From the NCBI RefSeq assembly GCF_000236905.1, contig NC_016521.1, positions 1,025,521-1,089,520 on the forward strand: a DNA stretch of 64,000 nucleotides, in the 5' to 3' direction. This stretch comes from Tetrapisispora phaffii CBS 4417 (Eukaryota > Ascomycota > Saccharomycetes > Saccharomycetales > Saccharomycetaceae). Each line of letters begins with the position of its first letter. Positions within the stretch are counted from its first letter, which is position 1. The position numbers were made by a program, and so were the translations under genes. The notes under the pieces were generated by a model. It did not search any database. It worked only from the letters and a program-made list of their open reading frames with translations, and had not been told where the DNA came from. Of this stretch, positions 30,201-40,002 are shown in pieces.

Positions 30201-33082
30201 TTGATCCTAATGACTTTAAACAAGCTCAGCTAGATTCTAATGCTTCTTACGAATCATTAGATCCAAATTTCGTAACTAAAAAGATAACTGATATTGATCG
30301 TATAGCTGACGAGTTAGATGCATTTTCTGGTGATGGAACTAGTTCTTATAGTTCATCAAGCCTATCTGATAGTGAAAAAAATTACTATGAGTCAAATGCA
30401 GTGCCTACAATAGGCCCACAAAAAGGTTTAATAGATGGTAGTTCATTTTTAGAGAGTCTTTCTGAAAAATATGGAACCGCTCAAAATACAGAAGGAACAA
30501 GTTTAAGTCCATTATCTCCTCAAAATAGAATTGCAAGTCTGGGAGAAAAATCATTTATGAATAGATTCAAAAGGAAGCCTTCGTCTATGCAATTCTTAGA
30601 AGAGTTATCCCAAAAAGTTGGAGGGGAAGCACTTGGTAAAGATAATAACGAAACATCTGATATTAATAACATATCATCCGAAGAAGATAATAGTAGCAAC
30701 TCAGAGAGTGAATTGAATAATGAACCAGAAGTTGAAGCGATAGATGCAGACCTCACTGTTTCTGAGAGCAAAGGAGCAGGAGCTCCACCTCCTCCACCTC
30801 CACCTCCACCAGAATTTCCTGCTTCTTTATTACCAAACGCCACTGGAGGTAGCACTATACCTGTACCACCACCACCACCTCCTCCTCCTCCTCCTCCAGC
30901 ACTCCCTGCCTCCTTATCACCAAATGTCACAGAAGGTAGCTCTATACCTCCTCCTCCACCTCCGCAGTTTATGGGTCTAAATAAGATGTATCGTTCTGGA
31001 GATGGGTCTCAGATATTAAATGAATCACCATCATTATACAGCAAATATCCACGTCCTCAAAAGAAATTAAAGCAGTTGCATTGGGATAAATTAGATGATT
31101 CAGAAGGGTCTATTTGGTCATCTGCGATGGCAGAACAGTTTGCAGATGATTTATATGAAAAGGGTGTGTTACACAATTTGGAGAAAGCTTTTGCAGCACG
31201 TGAAATTAAATCTCTAGCCAACAAGAAAAAGGAAGATTTGGATAAGATATCTTTTTTATCCAGAGACATATCACAACAATTTGGCATCAATTTACACATG
31301 TTTGGATCTTTAACAGTCGATGAGTTGGTTATAAAAATTTTAAAATGTAACCGTGACGTTATGAACACACCTAGTGTAATTGAATTTCTATCAAAGCCTG
31401 AAATCACAGATGTATCTATAAACTTGGCAAGAAATTATGCTCCTTATATTACAGATTGGGAAGGCGTTAAACATGTTGAAGATGCTAAAGCACCTGAGAA
31501 ATCTGTTGACGGGCTACAAAGAGCTGACCAAATTTATGTTCAATTAATGGTAAATTTACAGAGCTATTGGCCATCACGTATGAGAGCTATAAAAGTAATT
31601 ACAAGCTATGAGAAAGAATACACTGAACTGGTCACAAAATTAAGAAGAATAGATTCTGCAGTTAGCGCTATACAAAAGTCAGACAATTTAACTAATTTAT
31701 TTAATGTTATTCTTGCAGTGGGTAATTATATGAATGATTCTTCCAAGCAGGCACAGGGTTTCAAATTAAACACCCTGCAGAGATTGACATTTATAAAGGA
31801 TTCTACTAATAGCATGACATTTTTGAACTATGTTGAGAAAATTATCAGGGAGAACTATCCAGAATTTAATGGGTTCATTGAAGAGTTGGAGCCTGTTTTA
31901 GACGTAGTTAAGATTTCAGTAGAACAACTGGTTAATGATTGTAATGAATTTACACAGTCAATTATGAATGTAGAAAGATCCTTAGAAATCGGTAATTTGA
32001 GCGACTCCAGCAAATTTCATCCATTAGATAAAGTTATCACAAAGGTATTACCAGTTTTACCAGAGGCAACTAAAAAGAGTGACTTACTAACCGATGAGGT
32101 TAAGTTAACATTTATGGAATTCGAAGCATTAATGCAAAAGTTTGGTGAGGATTCAGGGGATAAGTTTGCTCAAAACTCTTTTTTCAAGAAGTTTGCTGAT
32201 TTCATAAATGAATATAAAAAGGCTCGTGCTCAAAACCTAAAAGCTGAAGAAGAAGTAAGAAAATATGAAAGGCATAAACAAATGGTTGAAGAACAACAAC
32301 GTAAAGCCAAAGAACAGGAGAAGAATTATATGGAAACTGGCGTGTCCGATTCTGAAAGTGCTGAAGCTAAGGGTGATAACCGTGGCCATATGGATAAATT
32401 ATTAGCACAGTTGAAAAATGCTGGTCCAGCTAGATCTGATCCATCTTCTGCTAGAAAGAGGGCTGTTATGAGGAAGAAATTGCTAAGTGAAAAAGACAGT
32501 ACATCGGTAATCTTAGATGACTTAAACGCAGGAGATGGATCTATTATTTATTCTCCAACTACCGATAAAGTTGTGGATACGTCATTGGGAGAAGACGAAA
32601 TGATCTTAAAATCACCTACCCCTAAATCTAAAGATAATTTGGAAACTGATAATAATAGTGATAAGAGTAGAAATGATACGTTAACTGTAGATGATGTAGA
32701 ACAAAATACTGATACAAATGCGGAAACCGACATTACAGACGACGGAAATAGTAATGGTGATGGGGAGGATGAGGTCATTACAGATCGAGCTAAAGCATTA
32801 TTGATGGAATTAAGAGGATCTCAAACCCCAAGCAAAAAGAACTCACATTTAGACGATCAAAGAGAGAAGCTGCGCTCTAGAAGAAACCGTAGAAGACAAA
32901 CGTTTGGTGAAGAATCGAACTCAACTCCAAGCAATCGTTTAACGTTTGTGTCGGACGAAAACAGCCCAACTGCAACAGAATTTGTCGATGCCGATGAAGA
33001 TACATTACAGGAGAATGTGCCTAATACAGACACATCAAGTACTCTATCTAAAGATGATAGCGAGGATACTGAATCACAATGA
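27260..33082 (+). CDS. BNI1: Formin Bni1
   Basis: Bni1 nucleates and elongates unbranched actin cables at the bud tip and neck under Rho GTPase control. The 1940-residue product has a serine- and asparagine-rich N-terminus, then the GTPase-binding/FH3 region (about residues 200-680, with LSDTLSKNELNDLWVTLRTE and DWVDAFLEHQGHIAIANNL). A coiled-coil and basic region (about 720-1000) follows. The FH1 domain (about 1172-1236) has three polyproline stretches, and the FH2 domain spans about 1262-1650 (KLKQLHWDKLDD start, GNYMNDSSKQAQGFKLNTL core). A C-terminal diaphanous autoregulatory-type basic motif (RKRAVMRKKLL) is near residue 1730, then an acidic tail. Length is nearly that of S. cerevisiae Bni1. 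Order CAN1/ALP1-BNI1-SEC2-TOF1 matches YNL270-YNL273. Confidence 0.97.
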   Translation: MLRGSNSKSSSSSSSVGKDNSVGSGLLHNLKKLTNSSSTTSQNNAINKSDISSPKSQLLTNKLSMDDLKPLNKRTSLNNQNLSQYINGKLPKSQSDSSHLGNVKSNHKYEINENIQDGSSPNHNRSASVQSSAKYSYSRRSSNSTAATRLSRQSTNFSGSTPSVFSQGSYANLSKYMDSNGRLNLDMPTDTHEIESLFEELMYKRNILQALSPDKQRDIMNYDTKKKWMIVKQDLQNELKRIKLKNNNINNSDTTIIPSSMPSSNISERSSVNTMDNNLRTIDTNASNPRIHRKGQKSMSSLSNATTTAPSGVNAEYSKIRSISESSDKTNIAPIHYVRKILSDTLSKNELNDLWVTLRTEQLDWVDAFLEHQGHIAIANNLIRCIYKTAPGSNLSDELIEKEYGFFKCFRVLAMLDQGLYEFTKHKLMMDTLAFGLFSTRVSTRKMALEILVYIINKKNTQRFESVIMSLDRFFRLSENLNMLKIITQFGGAFSRTSPDTQFKIFQAFVISLESTLNGRGKMGSKVGASDDFKVSGGENAILEYCLWALIFINKLCNFSDELNQRVVLRTKFENLGGLRVMTKLKLMDYEKMTVQVENYEDHKLDDFNSLLEMKSSSAQINMQDPTSLIGSLWEVCKGTENEKLLLSLMQHLFLSSSKLVDDKREPAKLSKQLKLMDSLMTNITASEVDEQTHMNLAIQRLYDSMQTDDVARRAILETRTLSKKLEEVTAEKEYLKEKLSKAENGLVGQLELELEQRDNILTKSQRVTKQLQAELEDLKKKHLLEKHEHEVELRKILTIVNTNTDADASLNNSSDKKHNIQKALETELSRTKKDLNNDVKKFGISVQPNKRLRMLRLQMEDIEKEARELEMTNFSEHQKLSLESPAVLNKTKKETKKKSKKKSKSSKSKEENNRKRANAIKKQKLLELRRDLAMIQAETNDVSKFNVDKRVNELFKEKKHEALNRLQMLEKKYKSFEIDFDPNDFKQAQLDSNASYESLDPNFVTKKITDIDRIADELDAFSGDGTSSYSSSSLSDSEKNYYESNAVPTIGPQKGLIDGSSFLESLSEKYGTAQNTEGTSLSPLSPQNRIASLGEKSFMNRFKRKPSSMQFLEELSQKVGGEALGKDNNETSDINNISSEEDNSSNSESELNNEPEVEAIDADLTVSESKGAGAPPPPPPPPPEFPASLLPNATGGSTIPVPPPPPPPPPPPALPASLSPNVTEGSSIPPPPPPQFMGLNKMYRSGDGSQILNESPSLYSKYPRPQKKLKQLHWDKLDDSEGSIWSSAMAEQFADDLYEKGVLHNLEKAFAAREIKSLANKKKEDLDKISFLSRDISQQFGINLHMFGSLTVDELVIKILKCNRDVMNTPSVIEFLSKPEITDVSINLARNYAPYITDWEGVKHVEDAKAPEKSVDGLQRADQIYVQLMVNLQSYWPSRMRAIKVITSYEKEYTELVTKLRRIDSAVSAIQKSDNLTNLFNVILAVGNYMNDSSKQAQGFKLNTLQRLTFIKDSTNSMTFLNYVEKIIRENYPEFNGFIEELEPVLDVVKISVEQLVNDCNEFTQSIMNVERSLEIGNLSDSSKFHPLDKVITKVLPVLPEATKKSDLLTDEVKLTFMEFEALMQKFGEDSGDKFAQNSFFKKFADFINEYKKARAQNLKAEEEVRKYERHKQMVEEQQRKAKEQEKNYMETGVSDSESAEAKGDNRGHMDKLLAQLKNAGPARSDPSSARKRAVMRKKLLSEKDSTSVILDDLNAGDGSIIYSPTTDKVVDTSLGEDEMILKSPTPKSKDNLETDNNSDKSRNDTLTVDDVEQNTDTNAETDITDDGNSNGDGEDEVITDRAKALLMELRGSQTPSKKNSHLDDQREKLRSRRNRRRQTFGEESNSTPSNRLTFVSDENSPTATEFVDADEDTLQENVPNTDTSSTLSKDDSEDTESQ
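30776..30968 (+). other. FH1 polyproline region of BNI1
   Basis: Three polyproline runs of about 9, 11 and 6 residues are separated by spacers of the type LPxS-L-xPN-TxGS-IP, which are themselves repeated (PASLLPNATGGS, PASLSPNVTEGS). These are the profilin-actin docking sites of the formin. Confidence 0.85.
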
Positions 33083-33626
33083 TAGAACTTCAATCTACGT
33101 TAGCAATATTCAAGAAATATTAATTATATCAAGTCAATATGTATTGTTTCCTTCTGCTCTCGTCTCCCAAATTTTTACCAATTATATAGGAATAATTTAG
33201 ATAACATATTATAGATATCTTAGACATCGTCACAATAATAGACAATTGGATATAATCGAGTAAGTTACAGGCTACATTCATAGAAGTATCGTTAATGAAA
33301 CACCATCAATATCAATGTCGAACTGATGTTGAACGTTAACGTTATATAGCCATTTTATTTACAAGCACGCACGTGATCAGGAATTTTCCTCTATTGTTTT
33401 TTTCAATATTTCTCAGAATAGATATTTACAGATTAATATGAATTATATCATGAGCAATACTTGCTCATAAATAAAGCAGTTAATAGTTATGTAATAATAT
33501 CGGATATCATCATAGATAGTCAGTACATCTATCTAGTCAATACGTTTTAGCTGGAACTTAGCAATCTGCTCAAATAATTTTTCCGAACCAAAAACCAGCT
33601 TCTTTCAAAGCGGTGATATTAACAAT
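33083..33626. other. BNI1-SEC2 intergenic region
   Basis: This 544-base spacer holds the BNI1 3' end and the SEC2 promoter. It contains a CACGTG E-box (33370-33375), an 8-bp inverted repeat ATGAGCAA-TAC-TTGCTCAT (33450-33468) and a TTCCGAA near 33580. I considered and rejected a centromere here. Confidence 0.45.
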
Positions 33627-35828
33627 ATGAGCGGCAATTCTGATGAAGACAAGAGAGTTTCTGTTCAACTAACTAGTTTATCCACACAGTTACTTGAAAG
33701 TATTGAGAAGCAATCTTCACTGGAGGATAAACTGAGGCAATCGAGAAAGATCATTGAAGAACAGAAAACTACTATAACTCAATACAATGAACTAAGGATT
33801 AAGTATGATCAGCTAGATAAGAACTTTTCAAAAAAGAAAGTTGATTTGCAAAGGCTAGAACAACAATTACAAGCAGAAAAGCTTGGTAAAGCTGAAGCAG
33901 AACGGAAAGTTGACGAACTTAACAAAGAAGTAGAAGAACTGACAGCTTCATTGTTCGATGAAGCTAATAATATGGTGGCTGACGCCAGAAAGGAAACAGA
34001 TTCCATTGAAACAAAGAATAAAAAACTAACTGAACAACTATTAGAAAAGGACACGATATTGGAGACTTTAAATTTACAATTGAAGAACTTGAAGACAGTT
34101 TTACAAGATTTGCAAACGGAGAGTAGCATGTCTATTATAAATAATGGAAATATATCTTTAAAAGGGGATGTGCCGCTATCTAACGAGAATGGAGGATCAT
34201 CATCTCATTCATTGAAAAAGATGTCTACAACTACATCGTTTCAATCTCAACAAGAAGTCGTGAATTATGCTATCTTCACTCCAAAAATTACAAATATACG
34301 TTATGATACTTTCCTATATAACGAATTTTTGAAGTTTGTTGCTGTTTTGCCTCACTGTAATAGTATTAAAAACACATCTGCAGAATCTAAACTATTAAGA
34401 AGACTTATTAGCGACGAAATACATCCGGTACTAAGGCTTGATACGTCTAATGGCTTGGGTTGGCTAACAAAGAGGACATTAATGAATCAAATAGTAGAAG
34501 GTCTTGTTGTAATCGAGCCGTTAAGTGGAATAAATGAAACGTATAGACAGAGTGCACTTTATGAAGTAAGCATTTCAAAAAGCTCTATTAAATCTGACCA
34601 AATTACAAAAGCAAAAATGTTTAATTTTCCTGCTGATTCTCCTCCAATTGCAGTACGTGATCCATGTGCCTTCTGTGATGAATCAAGATCAGATTGTATT
34701 GGGCATGCGAGAATGTATATGTTGAAAACCCAGACTAGAAATGATGATGATACATTATCCATCACAAATCAGTACCCACTATGTCAGGCATGTTTGATCA
34801 AAGTTAGACAAACTTGTGACATTTTTGCATTTTTAAGGTCCTTGAAATCTGGTGTGTGGCAACTTGAAAAAGTTACATTATCAACGATTTCCAAAGGTGA
34901 TACATCCTCTTTTTTGAAGGTTGCTGAAAACCAATTTAAGCAAAATGAAAAGGCCACTGCTCAAGAGAAAAAACAAAAAAGAAAAAGTATTATCTCGTCT
35001 TTAGGGAAAAGTCATTCGTCTTATGTAAACGCAAAACTTGATTGTACTGTTGAGCCAGTTGGATTACCTTCTACTAACATCCAAAGGGCATGGTTACAAC
35101 TTTGTAAACTTCGTTCGATCTTGCATTGGTCTCATATAGGTATCTCGAACACTGAGGATTGTGTTACCTCTACGTTTGCCCCAGTAGCGACAAACAACAA
35201 AGTTGTAGCTGATAAATTAGAGCCATCCTTATCGGGAACATCAGGCACCAATGGCTCTTTCATTCCTCAAAGGGACAATAATGCATCCGAAGAATCATTC
35301 TTATCTATTCCAGAGGACATTGATAATGATGATGATATATTTGATTTTGAGAATGAGGGGAATACAACCGGAAATATAGAAAATGGAAATACTACTCTAG
35401 AAGATCGTAAAGAGGAAAATGAGACTGCCAACTTGACCGACGAACTAGATACAGCTAATGTAAGGGATATAGTTGATTCAACAGATGGAGTAGAAGCAGT
35501 GGATGACATAGAAGCAACTGATGAAATAGGAGCAACTGATGAAACGGAAGCAACTGTTGAAGATGATATATTGAGTGTCGGTGATTTAGTCAAAATAATA
35601 GATGAAAACACAATCACTCATGTCAATAAAGAGAAGCTACATATTGTTGAAGAAAATCTAAACTTGGAGGTTATAGATTCGTCTCCCGCTAAAAATACTA
35701 ATAAAAAATCAAATAAACACAAAGATTTTAGGAAAAGTATTCTTAATGATTTAGATGCGTTAGAAGAACAATTTGAAAGCGGTTTAAAGTTAAATAATTC
35801 GAATGAAAATGTAAATACGACAAAATGA
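33627..35828 (+). CDS. SEC2: Sec2, guanine nucleotide exchange factor for Rab GTPase Sec4
   Basis: Sec2 activates Sec4 on secretory vesicles for polarised exocytosis. In the family it is recruited by Ypt32 and by Golgi phosphatidylinositol 4-phosphate, linking it to PIK1 in function. The 733-residue product begins with a long coiled coil (about residues 15-165) that forms the exchange domain. A conserved middle block follows (about 200-400) containing CAFCDESRSDCIGHARMYML and YPLCQACLIKVRQTCDI, cysteine-rich as in Sec2/Rabin proteins. The acidic C-terminal half is the regulatory region and holds four tandem copies of a six-residue unit. The protein ends in a basic/helical tail. SEC2 lies downstream of BNI1 on the same strand as in S. 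cerevisiae YNL271C-YNL272C. Confidence 0.95.
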   Translation: MSGNSDEDKRVSVQLTSLSTQLLESIEKQSSLEDKLRQSRKIIEEQKTTITQYNELRIKYDQLDKNFSKKKVDLQRLEQQLQAEKLGKAEAERKVDELNKEVEELTASLFDEANNMVADARKETDSIETKNKKLTEQLLEKDTILETLNLQLKNLKTVLQDLQTESSMSIINNGNISLKGDVPLSNENGGSSSHSLKKMSTTTSFQSQQEVVNYAIFTPKITNIRYDTFLYNEFLKFVAVLPHCNSIKNTSAESKLLRRLISDEIHPVLRLDTSNGLGWLTKRTLMNQIVEGLVVIEPLSGINETYRQSALYEVSISKSSIKSDQITKAKMFNFPADSPPIAVRDPCAFCDESRSDCIGHARMYMLKTQTRNDDDTLSITNQYPLCQACLIKVRQTCDIFAFLRSLKSGVWQLEKVTLSTISKGDTSSFLKVAENQFKQNEKATAQEKKQKRKSIISSLGKSHSSYVNAKLDCTVEPVGLPSTNIQRAWLQLCKLRSILHWSHIGISNTEDCVTSTFAPVATNNKVVADKLEPSLSGTSGTNGSFIPQRDNNASEESFLSIPEDIDNDDDIFDFENEGNTTGNIENGNTTLEDRKEENETANLTDELDTANVRDIVDSTDGVEAVDDIEATDEIGATDETEATVEDDILSVGDLVKIIDENTITHVNKEKLHIVEENLNLEVIDSSPAKNTNKKSNKHKDFRKSILNDLDALEEQFESGLKLNNSNENVNTTK
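35493..35564 (+). repeat. Four tandem 18-bp units in SEC2
   Basis: Four consecutive 18-base units encode EAVDDI, EATDEI, GATDET and EATVED. Units 2 and 3 differ at only a few bases. This is a coding minisatellite in the acidic regulatory region. Confidence 0.85.
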
Positions 35829-36222
35829 AAGAATATCAAGTGATTTAACTTGGTCATATTTGGCAGGTATCAATGATAATATCATCATATAATTGTTTGT
35901 TAATTACATCATTGCACTAGTAAATAATTAATAGATAATGAATCAACTGCGTTAAATAAAGATATTTACTGATCTTTCCTGCTGCTGATTTTATAGTCAT
36001 CATATATTAAACTAGAATGTTATAATAAGAATAAAATTGTAAGGACCTAAACACCGTTGGCCCTTTGATACCTAAACTATTAATATATCATTTTAATGTG
36101 CCAAATCAAATCACGTTGTCAAGTAATAAAAGGATATGGTTGATTAGTAAAGAGTAATTGTTGAGGAATATGATATTCTTTATATTTTAAAAACTATAGT
36201 TATGTATAATTATATTTTCAAC
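35829..36222. other. SEC2-TOF1 convergent 3' region
   Basis: This 394-base AT-rich spacer lies between two gene 3' ends. No gene or clear site is seen. Confidence 0.4.
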
Positions 36223-39200
36223 TCAATCATCCTCATCGATAAATACATGCTGTCTTTTTCTTGTTGATATCACTTCCTCTTCTTCTAGTTCATTATCTAT
36301 CTTTATTTCTCTATCATGATGTCCGTTTTGCTCATCGTAATTATCTTCTTCCAAATTATGCTTTTTAACATTTTCCTTCGTGGTTAATAACTTGTGTGAA
36401 CCATCGTCAGAGTCACTAGAGCTATTCATATCGTCATCAGATAGATCTGTATCATTATTAGTAAATGGTATATCTAATTCTGCATCTGAATCTTGAATTA
36501 TCTCCGTCTCAGGTAAAATACCAGCAGTATTTTTTGTCTCTTGAGATGAATCATCTTCATTTAATTGCTGTGTGATCTGTTCAGTACGAGATTTTAGAGA
36601 TAAATCAGGATGAGAATTAGTATACTCGATTGTAGATAAATCCTTAACATCTAATACCTGACCATCAAATAATGCAGAATAGTCATTGATTAAATGGCCT
36701 TTATTATTCATTCTTTCTTCAGCAAATTTTGTGAATTGTTTATATTTATCATCTGGAAGTTGGCCATTGTGTTTATCTAATAACAATCTCATGTACATTT
36801 CATTTTCAAAAAATACAGGATCTAATTCTTCATCTTCTTCGGAATCACTAATAAACTCTTTACTGGATATTTGTAGTCCACTTTTTTTAGTTTTAATTTC
36901 ATTACCATCAACATCAAATGTTGGCAGATTATTGCTAGTATTTTTACCTTTACTTTTCCTTTGTTTCGACTTCTTCTTCGATTTTGCAATTCCTTTACTT
37001 AGTGAACGTTCTGATAAGTCGGTGTTCGTTCCCTGTAGCTCTTTGAAATAATCATTGTCATTGATAATGGAAGCGTCCGTGTAGTCATATTCTTCATTGC
37101 CATTCCATCCATCTTCCTCTTCATTTTCATCTACTGATGTTTTTGAATTAGGTCTTGTTAGGTAAGTTGAAGATGGTTTTCCATTTGGTGTTTCAAATGG
37201 AGTCGCTTTATGAAATTTGATATAGTCTAAGAATGTAGATAAAGTTCCGATATCAATATCACCAGGTATATAACATTTCTCATCACGATTATTTGGAATT
37301 TTATAACCCGTTAATTGTAACAAAGCTCTAAAATCTTTGTCTCGTACAGTGGATTCAATAATGTTTTCATTTTCGGTGATTAAATATTCATGAGGAGGAT
37401 TACTTCCGTTATCATTGTTTGTGGCGTATAACTTAAATTTATCTATTGATTCAGCCAAATGTTCAATTAGATAATCTACAAGTTCATTCTTGCCATCATC
37501 CAATAACGAAGAAATCAATATACCAAATTTTAAGTTTAGCAATTCCTGCTCAGTATATCTGTTCTCATTTTCAATTGGTTTAAAGTAGCTAACCGATACA
37601 CCATCATAATTATTTACTTTTGATCTTCTTACCTCCCCAAATCTTTGATAGTAACCTACTTCATTATCATGTAAAGTTGGGAATAATATACCAATAAACC
37701 AGGCAGGTGACACCTTTAATTTCTTTTTCAATCTTGTTAAATAATATTTTGAAAAGTCATCAACATATTTCCTTGAGGATGATGATCTTGGTAAACCATT
37801 AGATGCTAACATATCTCTAAAGAGTAGCATCAAGTCAATTCTGAATAGAAGAGCTTCATCTTTCGAATCAACAAATATTCTATGGAAAAATGATATTACT
37901 TTCTTAATACTATCATCTTCTAATTCTCTAAATCTCTCTAAAAATTTTAGATAAGTATTAATAGTATTATCGTTTATATATCTACCGAGTACACGTCCAA
38001 AATTTATTTCTATTGACGTTGTAACTGGAGATAGAATTTCTACAGCTTCATCTCTTCCAACGTTGTCCCTCTCCATTAATTTTCTTATATCTTCGAGAGA
38101 TACATTCATAGCTTTCCTACCTCTCTTTTTTCCTTCGATTCTCAGTAATCTATCACCAGCATAGTTTTGTAATGTTTTAAGAATGGTATGAGTTAGTTCA
38201 ATTGCATTCTTCATGAACTGAATTGAATGTTTCTCGGCAATTCTTGGCAAATTGGCTAATAATTGAATTCTGTCATCACTGAAAAGTCTACTTATGATGT
38301 ATTCTATTTCATCAAAATTGACATCGTCTTCAGATACCTGAGTTAGTGAAAGTAATTGATTAAAAGCAATCATGCCAGCATGAGCAACAATCCAATTTTT
38401 TTGCTCTACACCCGTTCTTAATAAGGAAGACATTAAAATAAATGATGTTTCTTTAAATACGGATTGTATAGGATTGAAATTATCAACTAAGTTATATTGA
38501 TATCTTAGAATTTGATACTTAATGAACCAAGCAAAAAAAAGTAAATATTCGACTTGTTCAAGACTTACCATTTGATCTTGTTCAGTGGTAAAATGATTTG
38601 TAACACTTTTTAGAAGAACATTAAAACTTGAATCTATGAAGTTATTAATAAAATCTTTAAATTTTTTCAAAGTACTATCATCAAATGATGAAACATCTGC
38701 CTGTGAATTTAGTAAACTACTAGGTAACCCTTCATGGATCACATCATCTTTGTCTCCCATAATTCTCTTGTTCCATTTTTTACTACTGTCTAATTTTTTC
38801 ATTGCATCAATGTCATTAGTTAAACCTTGAGTACCTGATATTGTCAATCTACCATTATCTGGGGTTTGGATAGATAATAATGCACCAAATCTGGAATGTC
38901 TCGATGAAGTATTTTTAATTACGTTGGTCTTTAATTGTTTTTCCTTTGCTAGAAGGGTTGTTAATTGGACTCCTGTATTAGATAAGTGTGGGGTATTTGA
39001 AGGTGTCCCATTATCTGTAGATGAATGGAATTCTCTGTTCTTTTTTCTGCTAAACAACTTTTTTTGGTTGACGTCTTTTGTTAAATAGAACATAACCTCT
39101 AACAAAGGTAAATTGATGAAATCTTGATCAAATTCTGTAGAAAGTGAACTACCTAAAGTAAGTATTAATTTAAAAACTTTGTTTCTGTGGAAACAATTGA

Positions 39201-40002
39201 TAACTGAACTTAATGATATATCATCCATCGACACATTCGGAGGTAAAGTATCTGTTGATCCAATACCCTTTGCTGACCTTTTCTTTGCTGTAATAGATAA
39301 TTCACCTGGCTCGATTGCAATAATATTTCTCAAAAAGCTTAATACTAGTCTTAATATAGTATTATCTCTAGCTGTTCTATTTGCCCTGTCTATTTTTATT
39401 ACATTGAATGCTAGTCTTAATACAGCCTTAAATACTTTACCATTTTCTATTGTTAGAACATCTTTTTTATACATCAATTGGTGTTTCTTCAACTCAGAAT
39501 AACCTGAAACTTGTTCGTATGAAGATTGATCTGTAATAATTAACGGCCAAGTCATCAAAACCATTAATTGTAAACAATTTAGTGCAATTTTATCAAAATA
39601 TATTTTGTTTTTGATAGAAGTTGAAGCAGCATTATCTGAATTAAGATTGTTTTTTCCCAATTTTGATGCAAGAGATGACTTAGTCTCCCAATCAATTAAT
39701 AAAGGTATCAGATCATTGGAGAAAACCTTATATTCTGCTGCTGCCATTGCAACATCCCATCTATTTTGCTGGTCGTCAACGAGCTTAAACCACCTTTTCA
39801 AATCTTTTAAACATGCCAAACAATCGTCACCTTGTTTGTAAGGTGGAGGGTCTAAGGTAGAAGTGTAATCGGGACCACCGATAGCAGTGGCCAAGAGAGC
39901 AATTCTAGCTCTTAAAATATTATGTGGCGATGTTCCATTATCAATCCCAGCAGTGACCATTTTTGCACCAAAATCCACGGAATGCTTTGACAATATGTAC
40001 AA
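36223..40002 (-). CDS. TOF1: Replication fork protection protein Tof1 (Timeless family)
   Basis: Tof1 forms the fork protection complex with Csm3, travels with the replisome, slows forks at protein barriers and supports checkpoint signalling through Mrc1. The 1259-residue product has the conserved Timeless N-terminal domain: LRARIALLATAIGGPDYTS at about residue 30, then CLACLKDLKRWFKLVDD, and ALNCLQLMVLMTWPL at about 145. Long helical repeats run to about residue 800. The C-terminus is lysine-rich and then very acidic. The frame opens at an ATG at 40002, but an ATG at 39960 (MVTAGIDNG) would also serve, leaving about 16 residues before the conserved block. The promoter carries MCB and SCB-like sites. 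It is convergent with SEC2 as in YNL272C-YNL273W. Confidence 0.96.
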   Translation of the reverse strand: MYILSKHSVDFGAKMVTAGIDNGTSPHNILRARIALLATAIGGPDYTSTLDPPPYKQGDDCLACLKDLKRWFKLVDDQQNRWDVAMAAAEYKVFSNDLIPLLIDWETKSSLASKLGKNNLNSDNAASTSIKNKIYFDKIALNCLQLMVLMTWPLIITDQSSYEQVSGYSELKKHQLMYKKDVLTIENGKVFKAVLRLAFNVIKIDRANRTARDNTILRLVLSFLRNIIAIEPGELSITAKKRSAKGIGSTDTLPPNVSMDDISLSSVINCFHRNKVFKLILTLGSSLSTEFDQDFINLPLLEVMFYLTKDVNQKKLFSRKKNREFHSSTDNGTPSNTPHLSNTGVQLTTLLAKEKQLKTNVIKNTSSRHSRFGALLSIQTPDNGRLTISGTQGLTNDIDAMKKLDSSKKWNKRIMGDKDDVIHEGLPSSLLNSQADVSSFDDSTLKKFKDFINNFIDSSFNVLLKSVTNHFTTEQDQMVSLEQVEYLLFFAWFIKYQILRYQYNLVDNFNPIQSVFKETSFILMSSLLRTGVEQKNWIVAHAGMIAFNQLLSLTQVSEDDVNFDEIEYIISRLFSDDRIQLLANLPRIAEKHSIQFMKNAIELTHTILKTLQNYAGDRLLRIEGKKRGRKAMNVSLEDIRKLMERDNVGRDEAVEILSPVTTSIEINFGRVLGRYINDNTINTYLKFLERFRELEDDSIKKVISFFHRIFVDSKDEALLFRIDLMLLFRDMLASNGLPRSSSSRKYVDDFSKYYLTRLKKKLKVSPAWFIGILFPTLHDNEVGYYQRFGEVRRSKVNNYDGVSVSYFKPIENENRYTEQELLNLKFGILISSLLDDGKNELVDYLIEHLAESIDKFKLYATNNDNGSNPPHEYLITENENIIESTVRDKDFRALLQLTGYKIPNNRDEKCYIPGDIDIGTLSTFLDYIKFHKATPFETPNGKPSSTYLTRPNSKTSVDENEEEDGWNGNEEYDYTDASIINDNDYFKELQGTNTDLSERSLSKGIAKSKKKSKQRKSKGKNTSNNLPTFDVDGNEIKTKKSGLQISSKEFISDSEEDEELDPVFFENEMYMRLLLDKHNGQLPDDKYKQFTKFAEERMNNKGHLINDYSALFDGQVLDVKDLSTIEYTNSHPDLSLKSRTEQITQQLNEDDSSQETKNTAGILPETEIIQDSDAELDIPFTNNDTDLSDDDMNSSSDSDDGSHKLLTTKENVKKHNLEEDNYDEQNGHHDREIKIDNELEEEEVISTRKRQHVFIDEDD

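Noticed and set aside
30520..30930. Minus-strand glycine-rich frame opposite the BNI1 FH1 region.
   Set aside because: Complement of polyproline codons.
33360..33610. Possible point centromere in the BNI1-SEC2 spacer (CDEI-like CACGTGAT at 33370 and a TTCCGAA near 33580).
   Set aside because: The stretch between them is too long (about 200 bases) and not over 90 percent AT. The sequence before TTCCGAA lacks the rest of the CDEIII consensus, and nothing about gene order suggests a centromere.
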